Source of the DNA: Lewinellaceae bacterium | GTDB lineage: Bacteria > Bacteroidota > Bacteroidia > Chitinophagales > Saprospiraceae | Assembly (NCBI GenBank): GCA_020636355.1 | Contig: JACJYB010000008.1 | Location: forward strand, 83,501-147,500 | Length of the DNA stretch: 64,000 nucleotides | Direction: 5' to 3' | In this document: piece after piece, positions 33,536-41,909 of the stretch | How the letters are laid out: each line of letters opens with the position of its first letter | Numbering within the stretch: the stretch's first letter is position 1 | Notes under the pieces: model-generated | The model's database searches: none | What the model was told of the DNA's origin: nothing | Seen by the model: only the letters and a program-made list of their open reading frames with translations | Made by a program: the position numbers and the translations under genes

Positions 33536-35851
33536 TCATTGCCATAGGACCACCTCTTCGCCCTTCTCAAGAAGAACGGATAGGGTATCCTGGCTTTTCA
33601 ACAGGTCCCTAGAGCTATTAAATTGTTTATTTGAAAAGGGGTTTTCGAGCTTAAATAAGCCGTTTGCATTCGCAGTAACTTTAACCCTGACCACCTGGCC
33701 TTGCGCTAATTGGGCAGAGACGAGGAAAGCTCCGTAGGTCCTGAGATCTTTGAAACTGGCATTTTTCCAAGCTGCCGGTAAGGCTGGAAAAAGCGATACA
33801 ACACCCGAATGACTTTGAATCAACATTTCCTGGATTGCAGACGCAAAGGCAAAATTACCTTCTAATGTAAATGGCCGATACGTAAAATTTGAGTACCCCG
33901 CCTGGCATTGATCCCCGTTCACATGAAATGAGTTTGGCAAACAAAAACAGGTTGCAAAAATCCGCAATGCTTCTGCTGCTTTCTCTCCATTACGGGCCCT
34001 GGCGTACATATTCCCCTCCCAGCTAAATGAATAGCCCGTCCAATTATCACTGCCCTGCTTTGACAGATTGTTCAACGAATTGATCACAATATTTCGATCA
34101 TTTGGACCTTTGGCAAAGTCTAATAATCCCAATGGATGGATAGCCATTAAATGAGAAAAATGACGATGTGATTCCTGGAATAGAGCGCCTGGTGCTATCA
34201 TTAATCCGGTTTCTTCATCAACAGCTAATTCCGGCCATTCGGACAATAGTTTAGACCAATGGTCCGCTTCCTGCTGATGGCCCAGCTCAAGGGCAAGTTC
34301 AACAGCCTTCTCATAAGTCCATCGGATGAGGGCCAGGTCAAAATTGGTTGTCTCTGCAAACCATGCCTCAGCGGAATTGTCATGTATTTCCGGGCTGGAA
34401 CTGATGATCAATTTTCGGTGCCCATCAGAAGTTTTGACGGATATCTTATCCAGAAATAGAGCAACGTCCTTGAGCCATGGATAAGCCCGTTTTTCCAGAA
34501 AATCTCTGTCCATCGAAAATTTCCAATGCAGGTAAAAATGTTGGGCTAGCCAGGCCGATACCGTTTGACCCATTGAATATTGAATCCAGCCACCCATTGG
34601 TTCTCCTTTCAACGTGGTAACCCCCGGAACATTTAATCCATTAACGCCAAAATAGTCCCTGGTATATTTCTTGAAAACCGGGACATTATCCCATAACCAG
34701 TTCAAATATCCTTCCTCTAACTGAAGTTGATTGCCGGCATAAGCTGGCCAATAACTCAACTGCGTATTCAGATCATGATGGAAATCGCCCTTCCAGGGTG
34801 GTAACTTTCCATGGTCGGCCGTCCATACTGCCTGCAAGCTAATAGGAGGTGCATCAGGCCGGGCAGTCGAACCAAATTTGTACATTTCCATCCGATATTG
34901 ATGAAGCAGCAGGGAATCCGGAATCTCGATTTCAGACTGCGACCAGAAATTACTCCACCACTCCAAATGGGTTTGGTATGCCGAATCAAAACCTGCCCCT
35001 TGATTCGCCGCGACCATCTCGGTAGCCGAGGGTCCCCGTTCAGATCCCGGATCCGAAGAAGTTACCGACCAGCAGCCCACCAGTTCATCTCCATTATTTT
35101 CCCAGGCCGTGTGGATCTGATAAGTCATTTCACCCCAGCACTTTTGATCGTAGGTAATTGAATGTTCAGTTTCAGAGATATGCCCTTGCTCATAACCCAA
35201 TTCATTCAAGTCATTCGGTGACTGGCTGCTGGCTATCCCGTTCCCTTCCCGATTGTACGCTGGAGCAATCAATTGGATGTTGACTTGAGCAGGCAGGTTT
35301 TCAAATTTATACCATCCTAAAGATTTCTGAGCATGTACAAAAGCAATCAACCTGGCGCCATTTTCCCATTCGACAAAACAAGTCGCCGTCTCAAGTTCTA
35401 AGTGTACCCGTTTTACCTTTCCAAGTTCAGCGATGGTAAATTCAAGGGCTCCGGCAGGGATTTTAGAGGGTGCCGGGAGTTTATCATAAGGTACATCGAA
35501 TACCGCTTGTACTTCTTGATAGGTTCCATTCTTCCAATGCGCATAGACATCGTTAAATTTCCAATTGCTGAAATCCAGGTTTTCCATTGGTCTTAGATCC
35601 CATAGATCGGCTCGATCCAATGAAAACCGAAGCTTTCCATCTTTTTCCCAGATGAGATTACCAACCATGCCATTTCCTAACGGTATGGCTTCATCCCAGG
35701 TCTTTGCCAATTCTTTAAAAAGGAGTCCAGGTCCAACGGCTTTATTTCCATCTTCAGTTTTTTTGCAAGCGACGAAATGAACCGCCATAATGAGCAACGT
35801 GACTAATATTCGCCGACAGGCGCCCGAGGAAAACCAAAAATCTCCCATCAA
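33536..35851 (-). CDS. GH95-like glycoside hydrolase lipoprotein
   Basis: A 771-residue exported enzyme related to glycoside hydrolase family 95, mostly alpha-L-fucosidases and alpha-L-galactosidases. A hydrophobic leader ends in a lipobox-like HFVAC. The N-terminal beta domain has WDEAIPLGNGMVGNLIWE, and the (alpha/alpha)6 core shows SHRHFSHLMAIHPL, TGYSFSWEGNMYARARNGEKAAEAL and EMLIQSHSGVVSLFPALPAAW. GH95 usually has a QIDGNFG motif with a catalytic Asp just before the EMLxQSH helix; here it is FTLEGNF, with Glu664 at that position and no Gly after NF. Activity or substrate may thus differ. It may lie too far from the 41910-60592 locus to belong to it. Confidence 0.75.
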   Translation of the reverse strand: MMGDFWFSSGACRRILVTLLIMAVHFVACKKTEDGNKAVGPGLLFKELAKTWDEAIPLGNGMVGNLIWEKDGKLRFSLDRADLWDLRPMENLDFSNWKFNDVYAHWKNGTYQEVQAVFDVPYDKLPAPSKIPAGALEFTIAELGKVKRVHLELETATCFVEWENGARLIAFVHAQKSLGWYKFENLPAQVNIQLIAPAYNREGNGIASSQSPNDLNELGYEQGHISETEHSITYDQKCWGEMTYQIHTAWENNGDELVGCWSVTSSDPGSERGPSATEMVAANQGAGFDSAYQTHLEWWSNFWSQSEIEIPDSLLLHQYRMEMYKFGSTARPDAPPISLQAVWTADHGKLPPWKGDFHHDLNTQLSYWPAYAGNQLQLEEGYLNWLWDNVPVFKKYTRDYFGVNGLNVPGVTTLKGEPMGGWIQYSMGQTVSAWLAQHFYLHWKFSMDRDFLEKRAYPWLKDVALFLDKISVKTSDGHRKLIISSSPEIHDNSAEAWFAETTNFDLALIRWTYEKAVELALELGHQQEADHWSKLLSEWPELAVDEETGLMIAPGALFQESHRHFSHLMAIHPLGLLDFAKGPNDRNIVINSLNNLSKQGSDNWTGYSFSWEGNMYARARNGEKAAEALRIFATCFCLPNSFHVNGDQCQAGYSNFTYRPFTLEGNFAFASAIQEMLIQSHSGVVSLFPALPAAWKNASFKDLRTYGAFLVSAQLAQGQVVRVKVTANANGLFKLENPFSNKQFNSSRDLLKSQDTLSVLLEKGEEVVLWQ

Positions 35852-35992
35852 TTCCTTGTTTGCATTACTAATTTAATCAACAAAAAATAGGGTCCATTAA
35901 GTGGAATTGACGCGCTGTCTTGACCAGTACTTCTAAAAACTGCTGTAAGGTTCATCTTCCTTTCCAGTAACTAACAGGATCGATGAAGGAAA

Positions 35993-36577
35993 TTACCGTA
36001 AGTCCAGGATATTTCCCATGTTAAAGCACGTCCTGCAGCGCGGTTCGTACTTGTCCTTTTCACCAACCAGCACGGTATCGGCTTCATTGGTTAACCGGTA
36101 AGAGTGCGTCGCCAGGTTTCCACAACGCACACAGATTGCATGGACTTTGGTGATGTATTCGGCGATGGCCAACAGATGGGGCATGGGCCCGAAAGGCTTG
36201 CCTCTGAAGTCCATGTCCAGACCGGCCGCGATGACCCGTACTCCACGATTGGCAAGTTGCTGGCAGACATCTGGGAGTTCCGGATCAAAAAATTGCGCTT
36301 CATCAATACCGACCACCTCAATACCGTCAACCTGGTCCAGCATTTCACGGGAAGTTGAAATCGGATTCGACCTGATCGCATTTTCATCGTGAGATACAAT
36401 GCGCTGTTCGTGATACCGGGTATCGATCTTTGGTTTGTAGATCATCACTTCCTGATGGGCAAACTGGGCACGTTTCAACCGACGAATCAATTCTTCTGTC
36501 TTTCCACTAAACATGGATCCGCAGATCACCTCGATCCATCCGCTACGCTGCCCCTTGAAATGTGGCTCTAAAAACAT
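35993..36577 (-). CDS. tdk: Thymidine kinase
   Basis: A 194-residue type II thymidine kinase of the salvage pathway. It shows Walker A GSMFSGKT (residues 20-27), the Walker-B-like IDEAQFFD, the lasso/flexible segment LDMDFRGKPFGPMPHLLAIAE and a zinc site from CVRCG and CRTCF pairs near the C-terminus. The RRLKRA basic helix follows Walker A. Divergent from the 282-residue gene. Confidence 0.97.
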   Translation of the reverse strand: MFLEPHFKGQRSGWIEVICGSMFSGKTEELIRRLKRAQFAHQEVMIYKPKIDTRYHEQRIVSHDENAIRSNPISTSREMLDQVDGIEVVGIDEAQFFDPELPDVCQQLANRGVRVIAAGLDMDFRGKPFGPMPHLLAIAEYITKVHAICVRCGNLATHSYRLTNEADTVLVGEKDKYEPRCRTCFNMGNILDLR

Positions 36578-36646
36578 CAGGCGCTAAATTATATTACACT
36601 TTTTAATAATATTTGGCATGGTTTCTGCCCCGGTTATCCTGAATAA

Positions 36647-36684
36647 ATTGATTGATGAAACAAAAAAAGAAATTATCAATCAAT
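36647..36684. repeat. Inverted repeat between tdk and a plus-strand gene
   Basis: ATTGATTGAT (36647-36656) and ATCAATCAAT (36675-36684) form a perfect 10-bp inverted repeat with an A-rich 18-base spacer, in the divergent promoter region. It could be a regulator site or a weak hairpin. Confidence 0.45.
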
Positions 36685-36746
36685 AGTTATACGAAACCAA
36701 CCTGAGAATTCATTCTAATTACAAACCAGAAGTAAGTATAACAAAT

Positions 36747-37595
36747 ATGAATTGGGAGAAAGCTAAAAACAGCCTGGATAAAATCAATCTATTGTGGCAA
36801 AACATCCGGATGACGGACGACTTGTCACCACTTGAGCGTGATCTGATGCTCAGCTACCTGCGCCAACTTTACGAATCTTTTCTGAATGAAATGCCAACTG
36901 TGCAGCATCAACGCAACAGTCCCACTCAGATGACGCATCAGGAAACAGCACCACCGAAAACAGCAAAACCGGATTACATTGCCCAGCCGATTGCCCGCCA
37001 GGAAACTCAAAACTACAGCGAGCCGGTAGCGAGACCCGTTGAACCGCCCAAACAGGAATCCTATGTACCTAGCAATGGTGTACATTACACGGAGGAACGG
37101 GTCGTGCCCGCCGAAGTCAGAAGGCCAGCTGCCGTGGATCCGCAACCGGTTGCACCAGTTACAGAACGCGCCATGCCCGCCCATCAGCCGGTAATTACAG
37201 CTCATCCGGTCATGCCCGCACCTGATCCGGATCCGATTGAGGTTCCTGCTCCCAGTTATACCCATCAAATAAATCCGTCACAGGCTATCCTGCGATTATT
37301 TGATGCGAATAAAGCTTCCGATTTGTCCGAGAAGTTGTCACAGCTTCCTATCTCGGATCTCTCCCGGGCTTTTGGGGTCAATGAGCGCATTCTGATCATC
37401 AATGAATTGTTTGGAGGTGATTCCGCAAAATTTGTCGATACCATCCGGAGGCTGAACTCTTTTACCCAATTTAATGATGCCAAGGCTTACCTGGTTCGTG
37501 AGGTTGCCATGCCTAATCACTGGGCCGAGGAGGACAAATCCGAGCTGGCCACCTCATTTATCCGGTTGATCCGGAGGAAATATCCATCTGTCTAA
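36747..37595 (+). CDS. Protein of unknown function with proline-rich linker
   Basis: A 282-residue protein with three parts: a short helical N-terminus (about residues 1-45, with DDLSPLERDLMLSYLRQLYE), a proline/alanine-rich low-complexity linker (about 50-170, rich in P, Q, H, V), and a helical C-terminal domain (about 178-282: PSQAILRLFDANKASDLSEK, LSRAFGVNERILIINELFGGD and TFIRLIRRKYPSV-like end). The C-terminal domain (NERILIINELFGGDSAKFVDTIRRLNS) resembles a conserved Bacteroidota hypothetical type. No signal peptide or membrane segment. Function unknown. Confidence 0.78.
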   Translation: MNWEKAKNSLDKINLLWQNIRMTDDLSPLERDLMLSYLRQLYESFLNEMPTVQHQRNSPTQMTHQETAPPKTAKPDYIAQPIARQETQNYSEPVARPVEPPKQESYVPSNGVHYTEERVVPAEVRRPAAVDPQPVAPVTERAMPAHQPVITAHPVMPAPDPDPIEVPAPSYTHQINPSQAILRLFDANKASDLSEKLSQLPISDLSRAFGVNERILIINELFGGDSAKFVDTIRRLNSFTQFNDAKAYLVREVAMPNHWAEEDKSELATSFIRLIRRKYPSV

Positions 37596-37671
37596 TCAGG
37601 CTCTTCATCGAAAAAGCATGCATGAAAAGCTTCCGGTCTGGAGTTTTGTAAGGAACGTTTAAAATTAAACC

Positions 37672-38340
37672 ATGACCCAAGGCGCGGAACCTGAAGAAAG
37701 TTTTATGCAGCAAGCAGGCCAACGGCTGCGATGGCCGGTACTTTTGGTCGTGCTCATCTGGATCATACAGGGCTTTCAATACCTCTTGAATGGTCAATTA
37801 GGGGCATTGGGTATTTACCCGCACCACATATCCGGTCTCAAGGGCATCGTATTCGCACCGCTGATTCACGGAAGCTGGGGTCACCTGATTTCCAACACGG
37901 TCCCTTTATTCGTATTGACCCTCATCCTGGCTGTCTTTTATCGCCGTATTGCTTTCATCAGCTTTGTCTTAATCTACCTGGGTACCGGTTTAGCCGTTTG
38001 GTTGTTTGCCCGCCCGGTGTATCATATCGGGGCCAGTGGAGTCGTCTACGGGTTGCTCTCCTTTATCTTCTGGTCAGGTGTTTTCCGGCGGAATATCCGC
38101 TCCATCGTCCTCGCTCTTATCGTGACCATTTTGTATAGCGGATTCATCTGGGGGGTGCTCCCTTTGAAAGAAGGCATCTCCTGGGAAAGCCACCTATATG
38201 GTGCTGTCGTAGGTATCCTGGTCGCATTCTTATTCAGACATGCTAAAGATCCCGATGAAGAGATGCGGTATAGCTATGAAGAGGAGCCTGATCAGGAAAA
38301 ACGCTATTTCTATAACCGGGATACATTTGACCATCATTGA
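37672..38340 (+). CDS. Rhomboid family intramembrane serine protease
   Basis: A 222-residue polytopic protease that cleaves substrates within the membrane. The HGSWGHLISN helix is at 66-75, the catalytic serine is in GASGVVYG (Ser122), and the partner histidine is in SHLYG (His174). Six hydrophobic segments fit the family core, followed by a charged cytoplasmic tail rich in Glu/Asp, Tyr and Lys/Arg (residues 188-222). Confidence 0.93.
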   Translation: MTQGAEPEESFMQQAGQRLRWPVLLVVLIWIIQGFQYLLNGQLGALGIYPHHISGLKGIVFAPLIHGSWGHLISNTVPLFVLTLILAVFYRRIAFISFVLIYLGTGLAVWLFARPVYHIGASGVVYGLLSFIFWSGVFRRNIRSIVLALIVTILYSGFIWGVLPLKEGISWESHLYGAVVGILVAFLFRHAKDPDEEMRYSYEEEPDQEKRYFYNRDTFDHH

Positions 38341-38523
38341 CCTTTATCCTGTAAAAGGTTGATATCCCGGGGCTACCCCGAGTACAATTTCCGGGTTCAA
38401 ATAGAAAAAGGCACCGGCAGTATACCAGACGCCCTTTTGAATCATTATTTTATTTGATCTTCCTGAGAGAAAGCCCCGGGAATCTATTGAGATTAACCAG
38501 ATGGCCGGACGAGCTTAAGCGCT

Positions 38524-38901
38524 TTAATTGGTATCTATTCGCATCTCCTGGATGAGAAATTTGTCTCCTTTTTGTTTGAAATAAAAGAATACCCGGTATT
38601 CACCGTCATCGGTTGTTAATTTGGCAATGGTAAATGATGTTTCATCCGACTTGTTAGCACCTTTGTGTATGGGCTGACAGGATTTCGGTTTATGATCCTG
38701 GAAAAATTTCTGTAAGTGGTTGCGAACCAAAGATTTATCGTAGATCGTCTGGTGATCGAGGACATGTAATTCGATCTGGTCATCCATCTGTGTAAGGAGC
38801 TGATCCACCTGTCCCGAAGACATCGCCTCAAAGATGGATTCCATGTTTTGGTCCAATGCCATGGAGGAGATGACGACAATACTCAATAATAAGGTTTTCA
38901 T
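38524..38901 (-). CDS. DUF4783 family exported protein
   Basis: A 125-residue protein with a short signal peptide (KTLLLSIVVISSMALD) and the NTF2-like DUF4783 pattern: MESIFEAMSSGQVDQLLTQMDDQIELHVLDHQ, KSLVRNHLQKFFQDHKPKSC and GEYRVFFYFKQKGDKFLIQEMRID. Function unknown; it is a Bacteroidota family. The ATG at 38901 is chosen over an upstream TTG at 38907. Confidence 0.8.
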   Translation of the reverse strand: MKTLLLSIVVISSMALDQNMESIFEAMSSGQVDQLLTQMDDQIELHVLDHQTIYDKSLVRNHLQKFFQDHKPKSCQPIHKGANKSDETSFTIAKLTTDDGEYRVFFYFKQKGDKFLIQEMRIDTN

Positions 38902-39044
38902 ATGCAATCATTTAGTTTCAAAGTAGTTCTATAACGTATAAGCAAAGCAACTAAAAATGTAAACAAATGAATGCGGATGAAAATTCGATCCTGCATCATA
39001 TACCTTTTGACGATCGTTAAAGGGCTCGTCACAACTTGGTTGTC

Positions 39045-39099
39045 AAATACCATGCGAATCGGCAGATAATAACAAGATATTAACCTAAGCATGGTATTT
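39045..39099 (+). promoter_or_regulatory. 11-bp inverted repeat upstream of gpmI
   Basis: AAATACCATGC (39045-39055) pairs with GCATGGTATTT (39089-39099) and is followed by a plus-strand T-rich stretch (TTTTTTATTG). It lies before gpmI (start 39152) and after the DUF4783 start (38901), in a divergent region. It could be a terminator-like leader hairpin or a wide dyad. Confidence 0.4.
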
Positions 39100-39151
39100 T
39101 TTATTGCCATTCTTCCGACTTTTGTGCGATCAAAGCTTTGAATCCGTTAAC

Positions 39152-40693
39152 ATGACAAATAAAGGATTTTTAATCATATTAGATGGCTGGGGACACGGAC
39201 CAGATCCATCAAGAAGCGCAATTGCCCAGGCAAATACTCCTTTTGTGGACGCCCTCTACCGCGATTATCCGAATAGTGAACTGATCACCTACGGGGAAGA
39301 TGTCGGTCTGCCGGAAGGGCAAATGGGCAATAGTGAGGTTGGCCATCTGAACATCGGGGCCGGTCGTATCGTTTACCAGGAATTAGCCCGTATCAACAAA
39401 GCCATCCGGGAGCGGACGCTATTTGAAAACCCGACACTGAAAAATGCGTTTCATTCGGCCGCTCAGGCCGGCAAGCCGGTACACTTTATCGGTCTGGTAT
39501 CGGATGGCGGGGTGCATTCCCACATCAATCACCTGAAAGCGCTGATTGAAATGGCCGAGTCCTCCGGATGCGAGAATGTTTTTATTCATGCTTTTATGGA
39601 TGGAAGGGATACCGATCCCAAGTCAGGTGTCGGATACCTTAAGGACCTGCAGAACTTTTTACACGGCAAGCATGCTCAGATCGCAACCGTCATCGGAAGG
39701 TATTTTGCCATGGATCGGGACAAGCGCTGGGAAAGGGTTAAGCTCGCGTATGACCTGCTTGTACACGGGGAAGGCAAAAAAGCACTTGATCCGATTGCTG
39801 CCGTTGAATCCAGTTATCACGAAGGCATCACTGATGAATTTCTAAAACCAATCGTTGTCACCGATATGGAGGGACATCCCGTAGCCCGGATTAAAGATGG
39901 TGATACGGTCATGTGTTTTAACTTCCGGACGGACCGCCCAAGACAAATCACCCAGGTACTGACCCAGCAGGACTTTCCGGACCAGGAAATGAAAGCCCTT
40001 AACCTCGACTACGTCACCATGACGGAATACGACAAAGCGTTTAAAGGATTGCAGGTGGTTTTTACATCCGATAACCTGGTCAACACTATGGGTGAAGTGG
40101 TTTCCTCGCATGGATTAACCCAGGTACGCATCGCCGAAACGGAAAAATATCCGCACGTATCTTTCTTTTTCTCCGGCGGACGTGAAGAAAAATTTCCTGG
40201 TGAAGACCGTATCCTGATCCCCAGCCCAAAGGTGGCAACCTATGATTTGCAACCCGAAATGAGTGCCATTGAAGTAACAGATGCCATTATGAGCCGGATC
40301 AGCACAGACCCTCCGGACTTTATCTGTCTGAACTTCGCCAATACCGATATGGTAGGCCATACGGGGGTATTCACAGCCGCGATGAAAGCTGCCGAAACGG
40401 TTGACACCTGTCTCAGTAAGTTGATCCCTTTAGCGATTGATAAAGGGTACCGGATGGTCATTATTGCAGATCATGGCAATTCGGACTACATGATCAATGA
40501 CGACGGCACCCCAAATACCGCACATACCAAGAATCCAGTACCTTGCATTGTAATTTATCCCGGACACCATTACGAAGTAGCCGATGGAATTCTTGCCGAT
40601 GTATCTCCTACTTTGCTGCATTTAATGGGTATTTCACAACCAGCGGAGATGACCGGCCACTCCCTGATCCGGGAACTTAAAGGAAGTTCATGA
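39152..40693 (+). CDS. gpmI: 2,3-bisphosphoglycerate-independent phosphoglycerate mutase
   Basis: A 513-residue manganese-dependent phosphoglycerate mutase that interconverts 3- and 2-phosphoglycerate in glycolysis. It begins LIILDGWGHGPDPSRSA, has the phosphoserine motif in GQMGNSEVGHLNIGAGR, HSHINHL for substrate, and metal ligands in NFANTDMVGHTGVF and ADHGNSDYMINDDGTPNTAHT. The ATG at 39152 is used; a TTG-started frame at 39104 adds 16 unrelated residues. The last four bases overlap the start of the next gene (ATGA), so the two are probably coupled. Confidence 0.98.
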   Translation: MTNKGFLIILDGWGHGPDPSRSAIAQANTPFVDALYRDYPNSELITYGEDVGLPEGQMGNSEVGHLNIGAGRIVYQELARINKAIRERTLFENPTLKNAFHSAAQAGKPVHFIGLVSDGGVHSHINHLKALIEMAESSGCENVFIHAFMDGRDTDPKSGVGYLKDLQNFLHGKHAQIATVIGRYFAMDRDKRWERVKLAYDLLVHGEGKKALDPIAAVESSYHEGITDEFLKPIVVTDMEGHPVARIKDGDTVMCFNFRTDRPRQITQVLTQQDFPDQEMKALNLDYVTMTEYDKAFKGLQVVFTSDNLVNTMGEVVSSHGLTQVRIAETEKYPHVSFFFSGGREEKFPGEDRILIPSPKVATYDLQPEMSAIEVTDAIMSRISTDPPDFICLNFANTDMVGHTGVFTAAMKAAETVDTCLSKLIPLAIDKGYRMVIIADHGNSDYMINDDGTPNTAHTKNPVPCIVIYPGHHYEVADGILADVSPTLLHLMGISQPAEMTGHSLIRELKGSS

Positions 40694-41211
40694 TCCATCG
40701 ATTGTTGCTGTTTGCCCTGCTCATTACCCTGGTTTCATGCACCAACCAGTCGACCGCAAACGTGTCTGCTATTCCAGTGGATCTGAAGGCCATTCTGGAT
40801 TCAATCTACTTTAAGAATCAATCGAATTCCGTTTCGAAAACACTTCAGTATACGGGCGAAGAGGCTGAAACCAAAACTATTGACAGTACCGCATTTCGGG
40901 ATGACCTGAAATTTTTAGAGTCTTTTGCGCTTAACGAGCGATCCTTTGCGGATCAATTCCGGCAAACCGGAACCCAACCGCTTTCCTATGAAGCTACCAG
41001 CAAAAAGACCTATGTGCGATCGATCGTCATCTGGCCCCGGGAAACGCAATCGCCGGATTCGATCCAAATTTCCTACGCCATGCAACAGATCACCGGAACG
41101 CGGTATATGGATCTCTCACTCATCCCGGCATCCGGATTCAGACTTGAAGTTCGGGAAGATAACCGGATGCAAAAGAACCTGAACTTCATGGTTCAGGAGG
41201 TTTGGCGCTAG
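40690..41211 (+). CDS. Lipoprotein of unknown function
   Basis: A 173-residue lipoprotein with a lipobox (LVSC) after a hydrophobic leader, then a mostly soluble domain (TLQYTGEEAETKTIDSTAF, ALNERSFADQF, YVRSIVIWPRETQSPDSIQIS, YMDLSLIPASGFRLEVRED). It shares the ATGA overlap with gpmI. I recognise no family. Confidence 0.75.
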   Translation: MIHRLLLFALLITLVSCTNQSTANVSAIPVDLKAILDSIYFKNQSNSVSKTLQYTGEEAETKTIDSTAFRDDLKFLESFALNERSFADQFRQTGTQPLSYEATSKKTYVRSIVIWPRETQSPDSIQISYAMQQITGTRYMDLSLIPASGFRLEVREDNRMQKNLNFMVQEVWR

Positions 41212-41279
41212 GCGAAATGCTAAAGGTTGAGCTAACGGTTATCTGCTGACCTTACGGTTCAGATTACGCATTTCAGACA

Positions 41280-41307
41280 ACTGACTACTGATTACTGCCT
41301 ACTGAAT
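41280..41307 (+). repeat. Four tandem ACTGxxT heptamers
   Basis: ACTGACT, ACTGATT, ACTGCCT and ACTGAAT stand in direct tandem. The interval 41212-41433 is otherwise gene-free. A related degenerate stretch lies upstream of purH (32731-32773). Confidence 0.7.
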
Positions 41308-41433
41308 ACCAGCCCATTAACATTAGTTAATTTATTACTCCTAAATAATAACCGCTTACAAATAGCGATTATATAGATACGGTCATCCTCCACGACTAGA
41401 CGCTTTTTAATTCATCTTTTAAATCAGTAATCT

Positions 41434-41814
41434 ATGGTCAAGCTCATTGCTAGCCTGATAGCTAGTGCTATCATGTTTTTGTCTGTACCAACGAATCAAT
41501 ACCAGAGCCTGGATGCAACGACCACATTCACGACGGTGAAAGAAATCTCAAACCAGGAGCTTTCGAGCGCCATTAGCCAATCTTTTGATGATGTCACGGC
41601 AGTAGAGACCGTTTCGGTCGTCAAGAACGAGGATTCCGGAGCCTATTTTTATGCCGTCACCGCCAAAAACGGTGATGAGGCGGTTGCCTTCAAAATCTCA
41701 ATGAGTGAAGAAGATGCAATGGCCGAAAAGGCGCCTGAATGCGGCTGTGAAGCCACCGGAAACAACTGGAAGGTGGATGATGATATCCGCAGTTGTACCG
41801 ATTCGTGCAATTAA
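41434..41814 (+). CDS. Small secreted protein with C-terminal cysteine cluster
   Basis: A 126-residue protein with a signal peptide-like leader (VKLIASLIASAIMFLSVP), a soluble middle region with alternating SFDDVTAVETVSVVKNEDSG, and a C-terminal cysteine cluster (Cys at CGC near residue 110, then two more in the SCTDSC end). It is followed directly by a strong terminator, so it is probably a single-gene transcript. Unknown family; it could be a small exported protein stabilised by disulfides. Confidence 0.65.
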   Translation: MVKLIASLIASAIMFLSVPTNQYQSLDATTTFTTVKEISNQELSSAISQSFDDVTAVETVSVVKNEDSGAYFYAVTAKNGDEAVAFKISMSEEDAMAEKAPECGCEATGNNWKVDDDIRSCTDSCN

Positions 41815-41841
41815 TCCAAACGCTTCAAATAATTTCAGAGG

Positions 41842-41873
41842 AGGCTGGAACCCGTTAGGTTCCGGCCTTTTTT
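41842..41873 (+). terminator. Strong terminator after the small cysteine-tailed gene
   Basis: AGGCTGGAACC (41842-41852) pairs with GGTTCCGGCCT (41858-41868), with one G-T wobble, around a five-base loop, followed by six T to 41873. Plus-strand orientation. Confidence 0.92.
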
Positions 41874-41909
41874 GCATGCTTGAATTCTTCTCCTGCCAGA
41901 AGTTGCCAA

